Shown here in pieces: positions 34,020 to 46,189 of a stretch of 64,000 nucleotides of DNA. Position 1 is the first letter of the stretch. Each line of letters begins with the position of its first letter. This DNA is from Liolophura sinensis (taxonomy: Eukaryota > Mollusca > Polyplacophora > Chitonida > Chitonidae). The position numbers and the translations under genes were made by a program. The stretch covers positions 13,654,017-13,718,016 of the forward strand of contig NC_088307.1 of NCBI RefSeq assembly GCF_032854445.1. The letters run 5' to 3'. The notes beneath the pieces are model-generated. The model was given only the letters and a program-made list of their open reading frames with translations. It did not search any database and was not told the DNA's origin.

Positions 34020-35685
34020 TGTAACTTGATAACTACCAAAAATCAACACGATGGGCAGATGGGCAGGTTTGAACCGGTGACTGGTCAAACATGTAGGCCA
34101 GTTGTGATACAGTAGACTCAAACTTTCCACATAGTGCATGGGTTCACTGGAAATACTCTTCTGGCAAACACACCATAGGCAGAATAGTGTACAGCTCAGC
34201 AAAGGGTAAACCTTCAATCGCCACCAAGGGACTGTTGATATATTAGCTGAGCAATGAGACAAGACAGTCACTAGTAAGTAAGCATGTGAAGGTCTCCGGC
34301 ACAGAGTTCAAATATGCCAAGAAGTCAAAGGTCAAGTAACAGATGGGGGCCTACATCCTTAGGTTAAGTAGTTAATGTGTCTCAAATGAGTTACTTAGTG
34401 TCGTTCTTAACCACAGATATTAAGGCACAAATGCTTGAGGCTAAAATACATGTGCACTATGTGTATATATCTATACTGTCAAATAGTGCTGCCACCACTG
34501 AAGTATCATGCCAAAAACACCAGACATGACACCCCACCCAGTCACATTATATGGACACTGGGCCAATCAGTCCTGATTCCTGGCTCTAACTTCTCAGCGC
34601 CACCTGAGGCAACAGCAAGTTTCATTTTTCAAATCTTTGGTATGACCGGACCCAGTGTTGTGTTCGTTTAAGGGTGTCAAGTTGAACTCAGTGTATTCTT
34701 TAGCAGTCTTTAGGCATTTTGAAACAATAACATACAGAAAAACTTGAAGAAAGCATAAAAAAAACAGCAACTGGAGGTTTCACACAACACACCAAAGAAA
34801 TGAAGTCAGCAGTAAACATAATCATAGCCAATACCGGAAATGACTAGAACTCGTACTCTTCCATCATTCTATAACTTGGTTGTTGCTCACTTATCTTTCC
34901 TTTTTTAACAGGCATATGTCGCTGACTAAGAACAGAAATCTGATTCAGGTGAGTAAATTCCACAATATCAAGGCCAAAAAAAACATTCAGTTCATGTATC
35001 AGGAACTCTCTTTCAAAGGCGATGGACAAATCCCAATGCTTACATGTTTGTTAAAAGGGATTCACATGTAACGTAGGCCTACAAACCAGGTGTGAGATAC
35101 AATTGACACATGACACCATGTTAAGCATGTGTACACACCCGCCTAAAGTACCTCCACCCCAAAAATTTTGAGGTTAATTGTTGCTGTATTCACAGTCGGG
35201 TCACCGAGTAAAACATGATGCTAGGCTGCTAGAGGTGAAGCCACTTCGATCTTGACAACGACAACGTTCACCTCAGCCATCCCCTAATATTGACACACAC
35301 AAGCACAGTCACATAGCTTCACAATTGGCCAATTTATGATTCATCTTATCTGGTTAATAAAAGCAGCCCTATGAAGCAAATCCAGAGGGGTCATTTACTT
35401 TTCCCAGCTAGGCTGGTTATCTCTTTTTTTTTCTTTTTTCTTTTTTTTTGGTTACCTTCTTTCTTTTTTCTCTCAAATGGAAATAATAAGTTAGTCATCA
35501 TTATAATGGTTTACGCAGAGCACATGCCTGCACCAATTCTGCTTTGGGGCCAATGGCCTCATATTAATAGCTACAACTGCGTGAAAGAAATCATTAGATG
35601 CTCAATGGACACCATCATCAGTCTTGCCTGCCCCCGAGTCATTTTTTTTTTTCACCCAACTCCACCCCATTCCCACTCGGCTATA
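34020..35685. other. Unique sequence with a B-box-like word
   Basis: At 34060-34080 GGTTTGAACCGGTGAC reads on the minus strand as a B-box (CGGTTCAAACC), possibly another tRNA-SINE remnant. T-rich tracts lie at 35410-35470 and 35640-35655. No gene recognised. Confidence 0.45.
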
Positions 35686-35687
35686 CT

Positions 35688-35735
35688 GGAATCCAGGCAT
35701 GCATCGGAATCCAGGCATGCATTGGAATCCACGTT
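35688..35735 (+). repeat. 21-bp tandem repeat, 2.3 copies
   Basis: GGAATCCAGGCATGCATC then GGAATCCAGGCATGCATT then GGAATCCACG. A short local duplication containing ATGCAT. Confidence 0.8.
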
Positions 35736-35799
35736 CATTTCATTCTCAAGCTAAGGTGAAGACTTCTCATTCCGCATTCTGGTAAAGAACCCATGTTTC

Positions 35800-36355
35800 A
35801 AAGATAACCATTAATTATCCTTCAAAATGATTGGTCACTTCCGCCAGAGTCCACTACCCATGATTCACCAGCATTCTGAAATCCCACCAGTGGTCATAAC
35901 AACAACAACTTGGCCATCTATTATGGTACAAGAGTTCGAAGCAATTATGAGCCTGTAAGGGCGGGAGAAAAAACCATGCATAATAGCTTCAGGCAGTTAA
36001 ACCGTCTCTTAGTAGAGTGCACTGATCATTAATTTCTCTCTACATTGGCACGACTGATGAGAACTGAATGAAGTTAAGCAGTGTACATTCTGCTGCATGT
36101 CTTCTTCCATTTCCAGAAGAGAAGCTCTCCCTCTGGAGAGACATCACTGGCAAGTCATTTGCGCCTCTCCGAGGGCGAAGATTTCCAATTTTCCGCGAAG
36201 ACGGCGAGCAAATTAGACAAATGGTTCTTTCGAGGCTCTTTGGGCATAGGGAATGTCCCCATTTTATTGGTCTCTGAAGACCCCTTAAAAGCCCCTCAAG
36301 TCTGTGAGTCATGATGGAGTATAACAAATGAGGCCCGACATAGGGGCAGTTACCT
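35800..36355. promoter_or_regulatory. GC-rich island, multi-frame open; enhancer or exon
   Basis: This is the most conspicuous unique block. After a strong plus acceptor (CATTTCCAG before 36117), a frame encoding KRSSPSGETSLASHLRLSEG...VPILLVSEDP is open to TGA at 36314. A second plus frame (EKLSLWRDITGKSFAPLRG...) is open to about 36277. On the minus strand, after the acceptor TTTTGCCAG (before 36353), a frame is open for more than 100 codons to 36040. They cannot all be coding. CpGs cluster at 36158-36235. GGGAATGTCCCC (36249) is kappaB-like, and CCATTTTATTGG (36258) holds an inverted CCAAT. I favour constrained regulatory DNA but cannot exclude an exon on either strand. Confidence 0.35.
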
Positions 36356-36359
36356 GGCA

Positions 36360-39100
36360 AAAGACAATTGAGTATATTATTAAATTCCCCACACCTGGAT
36401 ACATGTACACCCTATTTAGCTGGTATACAGCAACATATTTGTTTCTAGAAGCTTCCGTTTCATGGCTGTGCAATCCAAAAGAACAAGTACTAAAAATAAA
36501 TCAGTCTCCATCAACGACGTTCATGTGCAAATCTTTAAACAAATGGTCACAGGAATGCCACAAATCTAGATCAGCCACACACAAATTCATGTACATAAAC
36601 ACTCACAACAACAGTGTTCCTTGGACATGTACTATAAGATATAGACTATTTCTGATGATGGACCGTTTGTATATCTGGCTATATTAACAGACAGATAGAC
36701 CCTAGGATCAGGTAATTTGCCCACTGAGATTTTGAACTCGGCTGTCAAAGGAAGATTTTCAAAAAGGTTCAAATTTGGCATTTGCAGCCAAACACGAAGA
36801 CTTCGTTATGAAGTACAAAAAGGTTCCTGTGCCCAATTAATGCATGGTCGGATGAACCAATCAGGTCAAACTCGACTTCAAGGACATCTGAAGCCAATAC
36901 ATGCTTTTTTATGCCAAGACATTTAGAAATATTAAATTCATGGAGTTCGTTAAACTTTTTTGACAAATCTGCATTTGCTCTCCTAACTTTAATATACTTC
37001 ACTTTTTTTATGCCTACTTCCATATGCCTACATTCCTAAAAACAAGGGGTAAATACAAAACTGAATTTGATTCAAAGTGAAAAACAGAAATGGATCTGAA
37101 CTCTTGTCTCAAACCCCTTTTATCCTTGGTGATGTCAGATACAACTCCAGCATTATTTAAGATTAGAATCTTGGCTGCATACATATAGTTGAAACAAACT
37201 TGTAAATCTGATAATATTTTAATATAAAAGAAATTCGTATACATATATGGTACCAAGTATGTACATTTATACCAATGAAAACTCAGCCGAACAGAACATT
37301 CATAAAAGCACTGACATCAGTTAGACCTACAGCTGGAAATTCTCAACAGCCATTAGAGAGAGAAAAAAACCATGTTATCACAAGCAAGGTAGTAAGCATT
37401 AATACATGTACACCATGGTATCATGACACAATTACTATATGTGGTTTAAAAGCCTTCATGAGTCTTAGATTTGGTGTGGATATAAAATTTTTACCAAATG
37501 GAGAGCCAACCCTGATAGTACAGGTTGTATGTACAGTGACACTGTGGTAAACACAATATCATGTAAGCATCCCATACTAGCCCCCTCTAATGGGGAATAG
37601 GGGAGTTTCAAGTTTGAACTCTTTTATCTTTGAAAGTAGAAAAAGTCCAGTGGTATCATGTGACAGGTCAAAATGTAAGGTAACTATCTTTGATGATGTT
37701 TGCTATGACAGGAGTGTCTGAAAAAAGTATCATAAAATAATTTAGAGTGGACTAATGATAGAGAAAATGGAGAAGCTGACCGTTTGTGATCTTGAGAAGT
37801 TTCTAAAGGAAAGAGGCGTCATTTGTGCCTCTGTAAAAAGGTGAGAGAAGTGATCGGTAAGTCAATTTCAGCAAAGGTTGCCCAACATTTTTCACCAGTT
37901 ACATGACACAGTACAGCTGTTTTACCCTTTTTGATTACAAAAGATTTCCAACTCAAAACACCCCTCTTTATCAACTGAAAAATTTATAACTGGAAACCAA
38001 CAGACTTCTACAGACTTCCCACAATTCCCAATATATGTCATACTTTATGAGATAAGCTGGCGAGTGTACAACATTTGAGCACTTATTGAGCTATCACAGA
38101 AACTTAAGAGGCAGACTGATGTACAGTACAGTGTGCAACTTCTGGGACACCCTGTATATTCCCTAATGCTTCTAAAATTTGGACATACAGTTATATATAT
38201 ATTGGGTAAAATTAGCAGACAAGGGGCTCCTTTCACAAAGATGTCATACTTCACAAAGATTTAAGATATTGCATATATAGGACAATGGTATGTTAATAGC
38301 AACACACAAAATATCGTATGACAAATGTACAATAAAAAAAAAAACGCCCCTCAGTGAAAGTGGCCCCAGGTGTCCCAAATTTTAGAAGAAATAGGGTAGT
38401 GGCCATATATGTTAACTTCACAATCTGAGGGGTAAAACTCATTTCTGAGGAGAACTTACCTTTTACACATGCGTATGCATATACAATCCGAACAGTACAA
38501 GCGCGTGAATGTCAACACAAATGTTATGCCCAAAGCAAGGTTTCTTGATCACTTGGAAATGTTGTCAACAAACTACAGAGCCGTCAAAGAAAGTCTTGGA
38601 CATCCAGATTTTGCATAAGTACGCTAGGCTTAACATGCCTTGTTTTGTTCTCAAAAGCAAGCATGGTAAAAATCACAACCCTCACGAGAAATTCATACGA
38701 ATTAAGCTTCTCTACACCTGGCCTCACAAAACATTTGTGTAAAAAATAAATCCAAAACAAATTGAGAACATTGTCTTAATTGTGATTGCACAACAGCCAG
38801 GAGACGCAAGTTAAGCAACGTGGATGTTTGGCTCAATCTAACGTTACGCACGTTAGCACACATGCTACAAGGACGCACCATGAGTGGAAGCAGGAAAAAG
38901 GCCGCCCAACGATCTTCAAAGGTTAGACGATGAAGGAACCAAGCTTCAAACATACATGTACACCTGTAGAGAGATTAGCTGTTCTAATAGAGCTTATACT
39001 TCCAGGTGATGCCTTGAACATACACATTACAGAATCCACTTGCAGTAAACAAGACATGCATACAAAGGTGCATATGAAACTATTACGGTATTTTTTCAAC
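36360..39100. other. Unique sequence, no gene recognised
   Basis: Open frames of 80-119 codons occur but match nothing. At 37750-37850 the plus strand has MIEKMEKLTVCDLEKFLKER-like codons over about 35 residues, with no clear splice sites. I treat this as chance. Confidence 0.45.
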
Positions 39101-39104
39101 CTTT

Positions 39105-39275
39105 CCACACATTCTGAAGGCATTATTCTGTGTGGACTGACACGTGTTGTGAAGCTATGAAACTGGCCAATCCAACCATAGTAGTTTTGTCTCAAGAATC
39201 AAATAAAAAAATGTGTATAAATTACCCTGAAAGATGCTCTTTCATACATGAAAAACTTGAGAAATTAAGGTTTTG
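39105..39275 (+). repeat. Dispersed repeat R1, copy 4 (5' half)
   Basis: ATTCTGTGTGGACTGACACG, AGTAGTTTTGTCTCAAGAAT, GATGCTCTTTCATACATG and CTTGAGAAATTAAGGTTTT align in order with 14560-14720. The 3' half of R1 (the GATATCC...ACTGGG part) is absent. Confidence 0.5.
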
Positions 39276-39279
39276 CCAG

Positions 39280-41177
39280 TAGATTAGCTTACATGCATCT
39301 ATAACATGCTTAAAACTTATGCAACCAAAACATTTTTATTCATGACACATTTATCCAATACACTAAAGTAAAAACTGCAAAATGTCATGTAACAAATTAA
39401 AAAGTCCAAAAAAAAAAGATATTTCTTGTCAAACATGCATGCAGATTGTTAACTTCAATCATTGTAAATGTAGAAAAGCACATCGAAATAAGGGAGCAAA
39501 CTATAAAGAAAGTGCAACTTTTATATACTTCTATGTATACTATAGAACATGTTTGACATTGCACTGTCTACCCCAAATACACGTGCAAATAGCATGGAAC
39601 ACTCCAAACACCAGATCCACTAGCTTAGAGAACATTTCAGTTTTAGTCCATAACAATTTACTAAAGCATGACTACATTCCATATTCACAAATGAAGTTAT
39701 ACAAACAATTCTACGATCAGTCAAATAATGTAACTATTGTAAAATGGAACCAAAAACTGACGTGTTGTTTTAATTTTTAAGAGTCGATCTTAAGAGACAA
39801 TTACTCTCACATTAGTCTTACCGTCTATCTTGATGAACTTCATTGTCAGTATATATCCACAGACAACAACAGCACACCTGACCACAGGTGAAAAAGCTCG
39901 TTACGACAGCTCCCTTACCTGGACGTTATGCTCAGGTGAGATACAATGAACTTGTGTCTCTCAAATCAAACTCTACATTCAGCTTCCCACTGCTAATTTA
40001 CATTGGCTGGTTTGAGCTAACAATAGAAGAGGAGGGGGGGGGGGGTGATCACTGCAAACAGAACAGCCTCATCCTTAAGGCCCAGAACTGCATCGTTCAT
40101 CGTGCACCGTTTTCAAAATCTCACAAACTGATCTTTGCGTCCTCGGCAAACATGAGGTGCTGCTTGTACTTCCTTACATTGACTCATATCAACCTCCTCA
40201 CAGTCCACACACTTTTTTTTTTCATTTCTCCAGTTTTTTTTTTTCTTCTTATTTCACAAAACGATTTTTGTTTAACAAAATAAAATGCATGGTTTTACAT
40301 TGGCAGGTTACACAGGCTTATCTCTCGTGGAGCAATGTTGATCTAACAACACACTGTATCGAGTCAGACTCTGGCAAACATATGTATATGCTTGGTGTAT
40401 TTTGCATTTTGCTAAAGTCAGCCATTTTTATAAGCAATACTTGTCTCCTGCCTGAAGGAATATTGTCGACTTTGAAAAGCAGGAAATAAACAAATCCTTT
40501 GATTTTGCAGGTTGACTCATATACACTTTTGTTTTGATTCTAGGTGTCAGTATGTTACATAACTCTCTGGTCTTAACGATGTTGTATCAGGCTATATCCC
40601 ATAATACTACAGTCCATTCAAAGACGGTGACTTGCTGAACTACACAAACGGACATTTCCTTAAGACATTTTGAGTTTCAATGTATTCTCTGAACGTTTGA
40701 AAGCTAAATCTATCGAGAGAGTTATGTTATATACATATGAAACATCCTTTAGACAATCCAGCACAAACTAAAATAAAACATTCATTCGTTATTTACAAAG
40801 GAATAGTGCAAGGTGCTAATATGTTGATTTTGCATAAAACAAAGATGTGCCACAAAAATGATCAATTCCCTTATAACTACAGTGTGGGGTAAATCACTAC
40901 ACACAAACAATTCATCATTTGTAACGTTTGTATTAACACATTAACCCTAATACACCAAACAATTTCAGTCTACATAAGGAAGATTGAAATTTAACACCAC
41001 CGAGTCCATTTTGCCCTAAAGGAGTTATTCCACTCAATCTCATTCCACTCTCATGTCATCTTTCACATCAAGCTCACCAAATCATGGGAAAATCACAACT
41101 TAAGCTAATCTATGTGAACACAGACTCATTAACTCCAAGTTATACTTTTCTTTCAACAACAAACAAGTCCCTTGTTC
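39280..41177. other. Unique sequence, no gene recognised
   Basis: Open frames of 131-132 codons at 39382-39780 and 39888-40283 (plus) are rich in Lys/Asn/Phe or broken by poly-T. Neither has a recognisable domain. A 12-bp G run lies near 40035. Confidence 0.45.
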
Positions 41178-41187
41178 ATGTATTTGG

Positions 41188-41442
41188 GGGGGGGGGGGGG
41201 GGCTCCGTGGCTCAGTTGGTTTAGCGCGCTAGCGCAGCGTAATGACCCAGGAGTCTCTCACCAATGACGTCGCTGTGAGTTCAAGTCCAGCTCATGCTGG
41301 CTTCCTCCCCCGGCCGTATGTGTGAAGGTCTGCCAGTAGCCTGCGGATGGTCAGGGGTTTCCTCCCACCATAATGCTGGCTGACGTCGTATAAATGAAAT
41401 ATTTTTGAGTACAGCATAAAACACCAATCAAATAAATAAATA
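41188..41442 (+). mobile_element. SINE-A, full length, G-expanded start
   Basis: The head starts inside a run of about 17 G (41186-41202) where other copies have four or five. It is followed by CTCCGTGGCTCAGTTGGTTT (one extra T) and the usual body with a short deletion before TTTCCTCCCACCATAATGC. An exact 10-bp target duplication ATGTATTTGG lies at 41178-41187 and 41443-41452. The G-run presumably grew by slippage from the head's own GGGG. Confidence 0.94.
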
Positions 41443-41745
41443 ATGTATTTGGAATCTCTCAACTACATCATCCTAGTTCTAAATTATACCTCTCAAGAAG
41501 TCAACTGCTAATGTGATCTTTCACAAAGAATTCACAAATCAAAAGACATCAATCTGTAATGCTAATCTAGAATCTTCATTGCCTTAATTAAGAATTCTCC
41601 TGTGTGTGTAACTCCTTAAATAGAATTCACAAATTAGAAAAATGCAATCCCTTACACTAATCTTTGTCTTTCTTCTTCCACTGAAGAATTCAACTGTTAA
41701 TTGTTATAATACTTAACATAGAGTTCACAAATCTGCTAAAAATAT

Positions 41746-41912
41746 ATTTATTTTTTTATTTGATTGGTGTTTTATGCTGTATTCTTGACTATTTCACTCA
41801 TATGATGGCGGCCAGCATTATGGTGGGAGGAAACAGGGCAGAGCCTGGGGGAAACCCACAACCATTCCCATGTTGTTGGCAGACCATCCCATGTACAGCT
41901 GGAGAGGAAAGC
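41746..41912 (-). mobile_element. SINE-A copy, 5'-truncated
   Basis: TTTATTTGATTGGTGTTTTA, a body missing a few bases (GTATTCTTGACTATTTCACT), GGCGGCCAGCATTATGGTGG, ending at GGAGAGGAAAGC before the B-box. No clear target duplication found. Confidence 0.88.
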
Positions 41913-42144
41913 AAAATATAAGCTTACCCTTCATCCTCAACAAGTTCGACCACAGACATACATGCAGGGCACGTTTAGGCATATCACAGGCATGTTACCT
42001 GATCTGGACAGGTTATTATATAATTTCTGGTAAGCTGACATGAGCAACACATTTTACTCTTCAAAACCTAATTAATTTGGTCTTCAAATTGCATCAAAAG
42101 TTTTACTTCACTGGTCAAATTTGTTGAGGATCTAGGGCAATTCA

Positions 42145-42590
42145 TGTAATTAGCAAAAGATTCAGGAGTCTGTCTTGAAGTCACAGGTCTCAATGTGTAA
42201 TCCTTCCTATCAATCTAATTAGCAGAAGATTCAGGAGTCTGTCTTGCCCCAATCAAGTCACAGGTCTCAATGTGTAATCCTTCCTATCAATCTAATTAGC
42301 AGAAGATTCAGGAGTCTGTCTTGCCCCAATCAAGTCACAGGTCTCAATGTGTAATCCTTCCTATCAATCTAATTAGCAGAAGATTCAGGAGTCTGTCTTG
42401 CCCCAATCAAGTCACAGGTCTCAATGTGTAATCCTTCCTATCAATCTAATTAGCAGAAGATTCAGGAGTCTGTCTTGCCCCAATCAAGTCACAGGTCTCA
42501 ATGTGTAATCCTTCCTATCAATCTAATTAGCAGAAGATTCAGGAGTCTGTCTTGAAGTCACAGGTCTCAATGTGTAATCCTTCCTATCAA
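42145..42590. repeat. 77-bp tandem array, six copies
   Basis: The unit starts TCTAATTAGCAGAAGATTCA and ends CTTCCTATCAA. Copies start at 42145, 42214, 42291, 42368, 42445 and 42522. The four middle copies are 77 bp and essentially identical by eye. The first and last are 69 bp, both lacking the same CCCCAATC. Homogeneity points to recent expansion. The unit contains the homeodomain-like CTAATTAG. Confidence 0.97.
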
Positions 42591-42599
42591 TAAGACGTC

Positions 42600-43180
42600 A
42601 ACTATAGCTTTATTCTTCCACAACCAGCTCATAAATTAGAAAATTAATTTAACTTCAAAGACATTAGAAGACAGAGAAGTACTCTTACTACCCTCAAGAA
42701 GACCCCTGTATGTGAAACCGCTCACAGATACAATCATACATTTCACAGATCAAGGAGACAATCCTCTTGCTAAACTCAGAATTCCTTTCTCTTGCCACAA
42801 TACAATAGTTTTCTTACATAATGCACAATGACAGTAAATTCTGTGTGAAAATAATTCTGCACGCCCATGTAAGGTTACGTAGGTGAAGCAAACAGCGCAT
42901 GTTGAAGGGGGTTTTGTCGCAATACTGCCATACAGACAGATCTGTCCACAGCACTGAGAAGGGGCATTCATAACAGCATGAGGACAAGAGGGACAGGAAA
43001 CAAGACACGGCCACAGGAGACAAGACAAGGGGCACAGGAAACAAGACAAAGAATCCACTGCTACACAATGTAAACATTAAGAGGGTGTTCAGGGCAAAGG
43101 TGCATCAGTTCAGTGATTCGTTAAGCCTGAGAAACAGCTACAGGGCAATTATACAAAACCATATCTGAGGCTTGTGAAAG
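42600..43180. other. Unique sequence, no gene recognised
   Basis: Lies between two arrays. Overlapping minus frames of about 100 codons at 42750-43077 are Cys/Leu-rich and arise from a purine-rich GGGACAGGAAACAAGACA-type stretch at 42985-43060. No gene supported. Confidence 0.45.
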
Positions 43181-43186
43181 CTAACC

Positions 43187-43510
43187 AAGTGTGATGGGAA
43201 AACATGTCAAGTGTTGTGGGAGGACATGTCAAGTGTGATGGGAAGACATGTCAAGTGTTGTGGGAAGACATGTCAAGAGTGATGGGAAGACATGTCAAGT
43301 GTTGTGGGAAGACGTCAAGTGTTGTGGGAAGACATGTCAAGCGTTGTGGGAGGACATGTCAAGTGTTGTGGGAAGACGTCAAGTGTTATGGGAAGACATG
43401 TCAAGTGTAATGGAAGACATGTCAAGTGTATGGGAAGACATGTCAAGTGTTATGGGAGGACATGTCAGGTGTTGTGGGAAGACATGTCAAGTGTTGTGGG
43501 AAGACATATC
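43187..43510 (+). repeat. 22-bp minisatellite, about 15 copies
   Basis: The unit is AAGTGTTGTGGGAAGACATG followed by TC. Two copies are 20 bp (AT of ACATGTC lost) and two are 21 bp. G/A variants at unit positions 7-8 alternate in the first five copies. All three plus frames are open for long stretches because the unit lacks stops, so the 68-96 codon frames here are not genes. Confidence 0.96.
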
Positions 43511-43519
43511 AATTACAAT

Positions 43520-44080
43520 GAAAATCCTTGAACGCTAAATTTGATCCAACACGAATAATGCCTTGCCTCAGTACACTGAAAATAGTTGTAATAAATGGAC
43601 GAGCTTGCAAACAGCCCGAGGTAGGACATAAAAAATTTCGAAGCCAATCTGAAGGTTCCCTATATTATCTTAATGTGAAGTTTGTAAGGTACCGCTCATT
43701 TTGTACCTGACAGGATGGTGGTCTGCACTGCAGAGCACTTGGCCATTTACATCTCTTCTACTAGAAAAAACCTTTGACTATATTGTAATTTTACACTTTT
43801 TTTCTTGGCACACGAGTGAAACTGTACACATAATCTATCATGTTTTGAAAACATCAGTGGCCTAATGGTTGCATTTAGCGCAAGCATAGCAAAGTTGCTC
43901 AGAAGTTCTGCACATTTCAAATTGCCTACATCTTTTACAATAAGAACAAAAAATAAAAGCATGCCTTAAAATACGGCAATTTTACAAACATACATACATG
44001 TAAATACATACACCAACCAAATCAGTATGACATGATAACAAAGCCCACAAAGTCAACCAATAAGCAGAGTGGCTGATCAA
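43520..44080. other. Unique sequence, no gene recognised
   Basis: AT-rich unique DNA. No gene or repeat family seen. Confidence 0.5.
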
Positions 44081-44084
44081 AACT

Positions 44085-44345
44085 TAAGAAGTCAGCTGAC
44101 AGGTAAGAGCTAACGGGTGTGATCAAACATCCTTGATGCTGCACGGAGCCCTTATGTCAACACTAATAACGTAATGCAACATTGACGTCATTACGGCATC
44201 GCCAGGTATGTCCGCCTCACACAGACCATGCAGGGCTTAAATATGCAAAATCAATGGCTGAACTTGAACTTGTTTGTTCCCACCATTATGTCAGTTTGCG
44301 ATGAAATGTCAATAATATTCAGGGTAAATTTACAGAGGGGATAAA
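44085..44345. promoter_or_regulatory. Candidate cis-regulatory block with palindromic CRE
   Basis: It contains the full palindromic cAMP-response element TGACGTCA (44183-44190). CGTAATG (44170-44176) and CATTACG (44189-44195) form an exact inverted pair around it. Downstream are TTAAATATGCAAAATCAATG (octamer-like ATGCAAAA next to AATCAATG, a PBX-like site) and TTTGCGATGAAATGTCAATA, which repeats words of the 7.2-kb block (TTTGCGATGAA, TGTCAATA). That CREB/ATF proteins bind TGACGTCA is established. Function here is inference. Confidence 0.4.
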
Positions 44346-44349
44346 AACA

Positions 44350-46185
44350 AGAGAGCACCAGCCAGGCATTTCAAGATACAAAAAAAAAAGAAATCCTTTA
44401 AACTTGTGGCGACCGGATTTTTTAATATTTTTTCTTGTTTGGGTCGAGACAGATTCTACCTGAGCACGAATGATCTAACTATCGGTTGAACAAAAAAAAA
44501 AGCGTGGCTGATTGCACTGAGCTTTTCACTGTTCAGCGCCTGTCACATTATCTAAACACTGTTGCAATACTCACCAAAGCTGTACTTCTTCCAACGGAAA
44601 AACATCCTGTCTTTAATCAGGGGTTAAATCGCCATTCAATGGAGGTCGACTGGTTTGAAAGTCATCAGCACTTAAACTTACTCAATTTGTCATTGTTTCA
44701 CACACACAGAAAAAAAAATCATTTTCTCACATAGGCAATGACTTTCCTAGGATCTTCACTGCCGGTTTTCTGTTGAGCTAGAAATGGGACATTCAATGTC
44801 CTGTAGAATTAGAACCCACATGGAATCAATGCAATACCTAAGATCATTTCCAGGTAGATCACTCCTTGTTTGAAGTATGACAGTTAAAGCAGCAGGGTAC
44901 AATCAAAACTGAGAGATGTATTCCATCCAAAATTTCCCAACAACACCAGAGAATTACACCTCCTTGCTCCGCTCTTCGTCTCAAGTTCTTCTACATGGTC
45001 CTAGAATCCAACTGTCTACCTTGAGATGAGAGGAGAGTTGAAAAAGCTTTAGGGGCAAAACCGTTGGAGGATCCAGTATAAGTCCCCACAGTCTGAAGCC
45101 TTAAGTCTGGGATCTTAACAGGGAGATAGAGGGACGCTTCACAGCTGGGCTAGGAGAAGACATGATCACATAGAGACGTAATTACTTTACACTTTCCTCA
45201 CCTTGCAGAGACTTCAACCCCTGCCACAACTTGACGGGCCAATCACTCCAGATCAGCTATAACTGGTAGCTATAGGCTTCAGTGCAGGCTTTTTTTTTTT
45301 TTTTAAAAGAAACACTTTCCCTGTCCCGTTGTCATCGCTGCTGTTGTTGAAGATCATTCCACTGACAACATTTAGCCACAGTATAAAATCAGCTTTTACA
45401 ATACCAGCTCCTCTTAGATAAAATCCACTTCACTTACACAAAAACATAACACCAGCAAACAACAAAAAAAAAAAAAACAAACTCAGACGGCCTCAAATTT
45501 ATCTTCCAACATAAAACCGTGTCAATCACATCTTTCACTTATCAGCTAGGACTTCACTCTCTTCCTGCTACAAGTACCAGGGCTACAAGTACCATGGCAT
45601 AACAATGTAGGTATACCAGTACAGTACTTCTTCTTCTCCGGCAGATGCAGAATATACCTCACTCTTACTAAGCCTACATCTCCTTGTGTTACCTAGCTGT
45701 AGAGTCTTGTACAATGTATATGTACGAGGTTTTTCCAGCACTGCTAACCCAATACCCCCAGCATGTGGCTCAGAGAGAGAAGTGGGGCTAGCACCAGTCT
45801 GCTGAAGCATTTACTAAAAAGGCCCCCTCCAAGAGTATCACTGCCTGCCTGATTACATCTCCATCTCTTAGATTGCTCTATTAACATCCTTGGGGTTCCT
45901 CTAGGGACTGAGGGGGTGGGGGAGGGGCTACTGGTGGGGGAGGAGGGCATGAAATATGACCTTAATGAATCAGTTGATGGGATACTGTAGAATCTAGGGT
46001 GAGGCCAACACTGGTGGAAAGGGGAAGGTTTCTGAAGTGCTGGTACAAACTGCATGTACATGCAATCTGTACAGAATGGATAAATCAGATGCTGTGTAAT
46101 TTGATCAGTTTTATAACAACAAACTCCAATATTCAGAAAATACTTGAAAATAATCACACCTTATTATGATACTCGATGAGAATTC
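44350..46185. other. Unique sequence with G-rich tract
   Basis: No gene recognised. A minus frame of 137 codons (45744-46157) is Pro/Ser-rich where it crosses the G-rich tract at 45912. Poly-T and poly-A tracts lie at 45292-45304 and 45463-45476. Confidence 0.45.
45912..45947 (+). repeat. G-rich tract, quadruplex-prone
   Basis: GGGGGTGGGGGAGGGGCTAC then TGGTGGGGGAGGAGGG. It has at least four G-runs of three or more with loops of 1-8 bases, so a plus-strand G-quadruplex is possible. Confidence 0.8.
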
Positions 46186-46189
46186 AAAG

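Noticed and set aside
42145-43510. CRISPR array
   Set aside because: Units are contiguous tandem repeats without unique spacers, no cas-like genes are present, and the DNA is eukaryotic.
43204-43538. Repeat protein encoded by the 22-bp array
   Set aside because: All three plus frames are open because the unit has no stop codons. Units with 20 and 21 bp break any single frame's periodicity.
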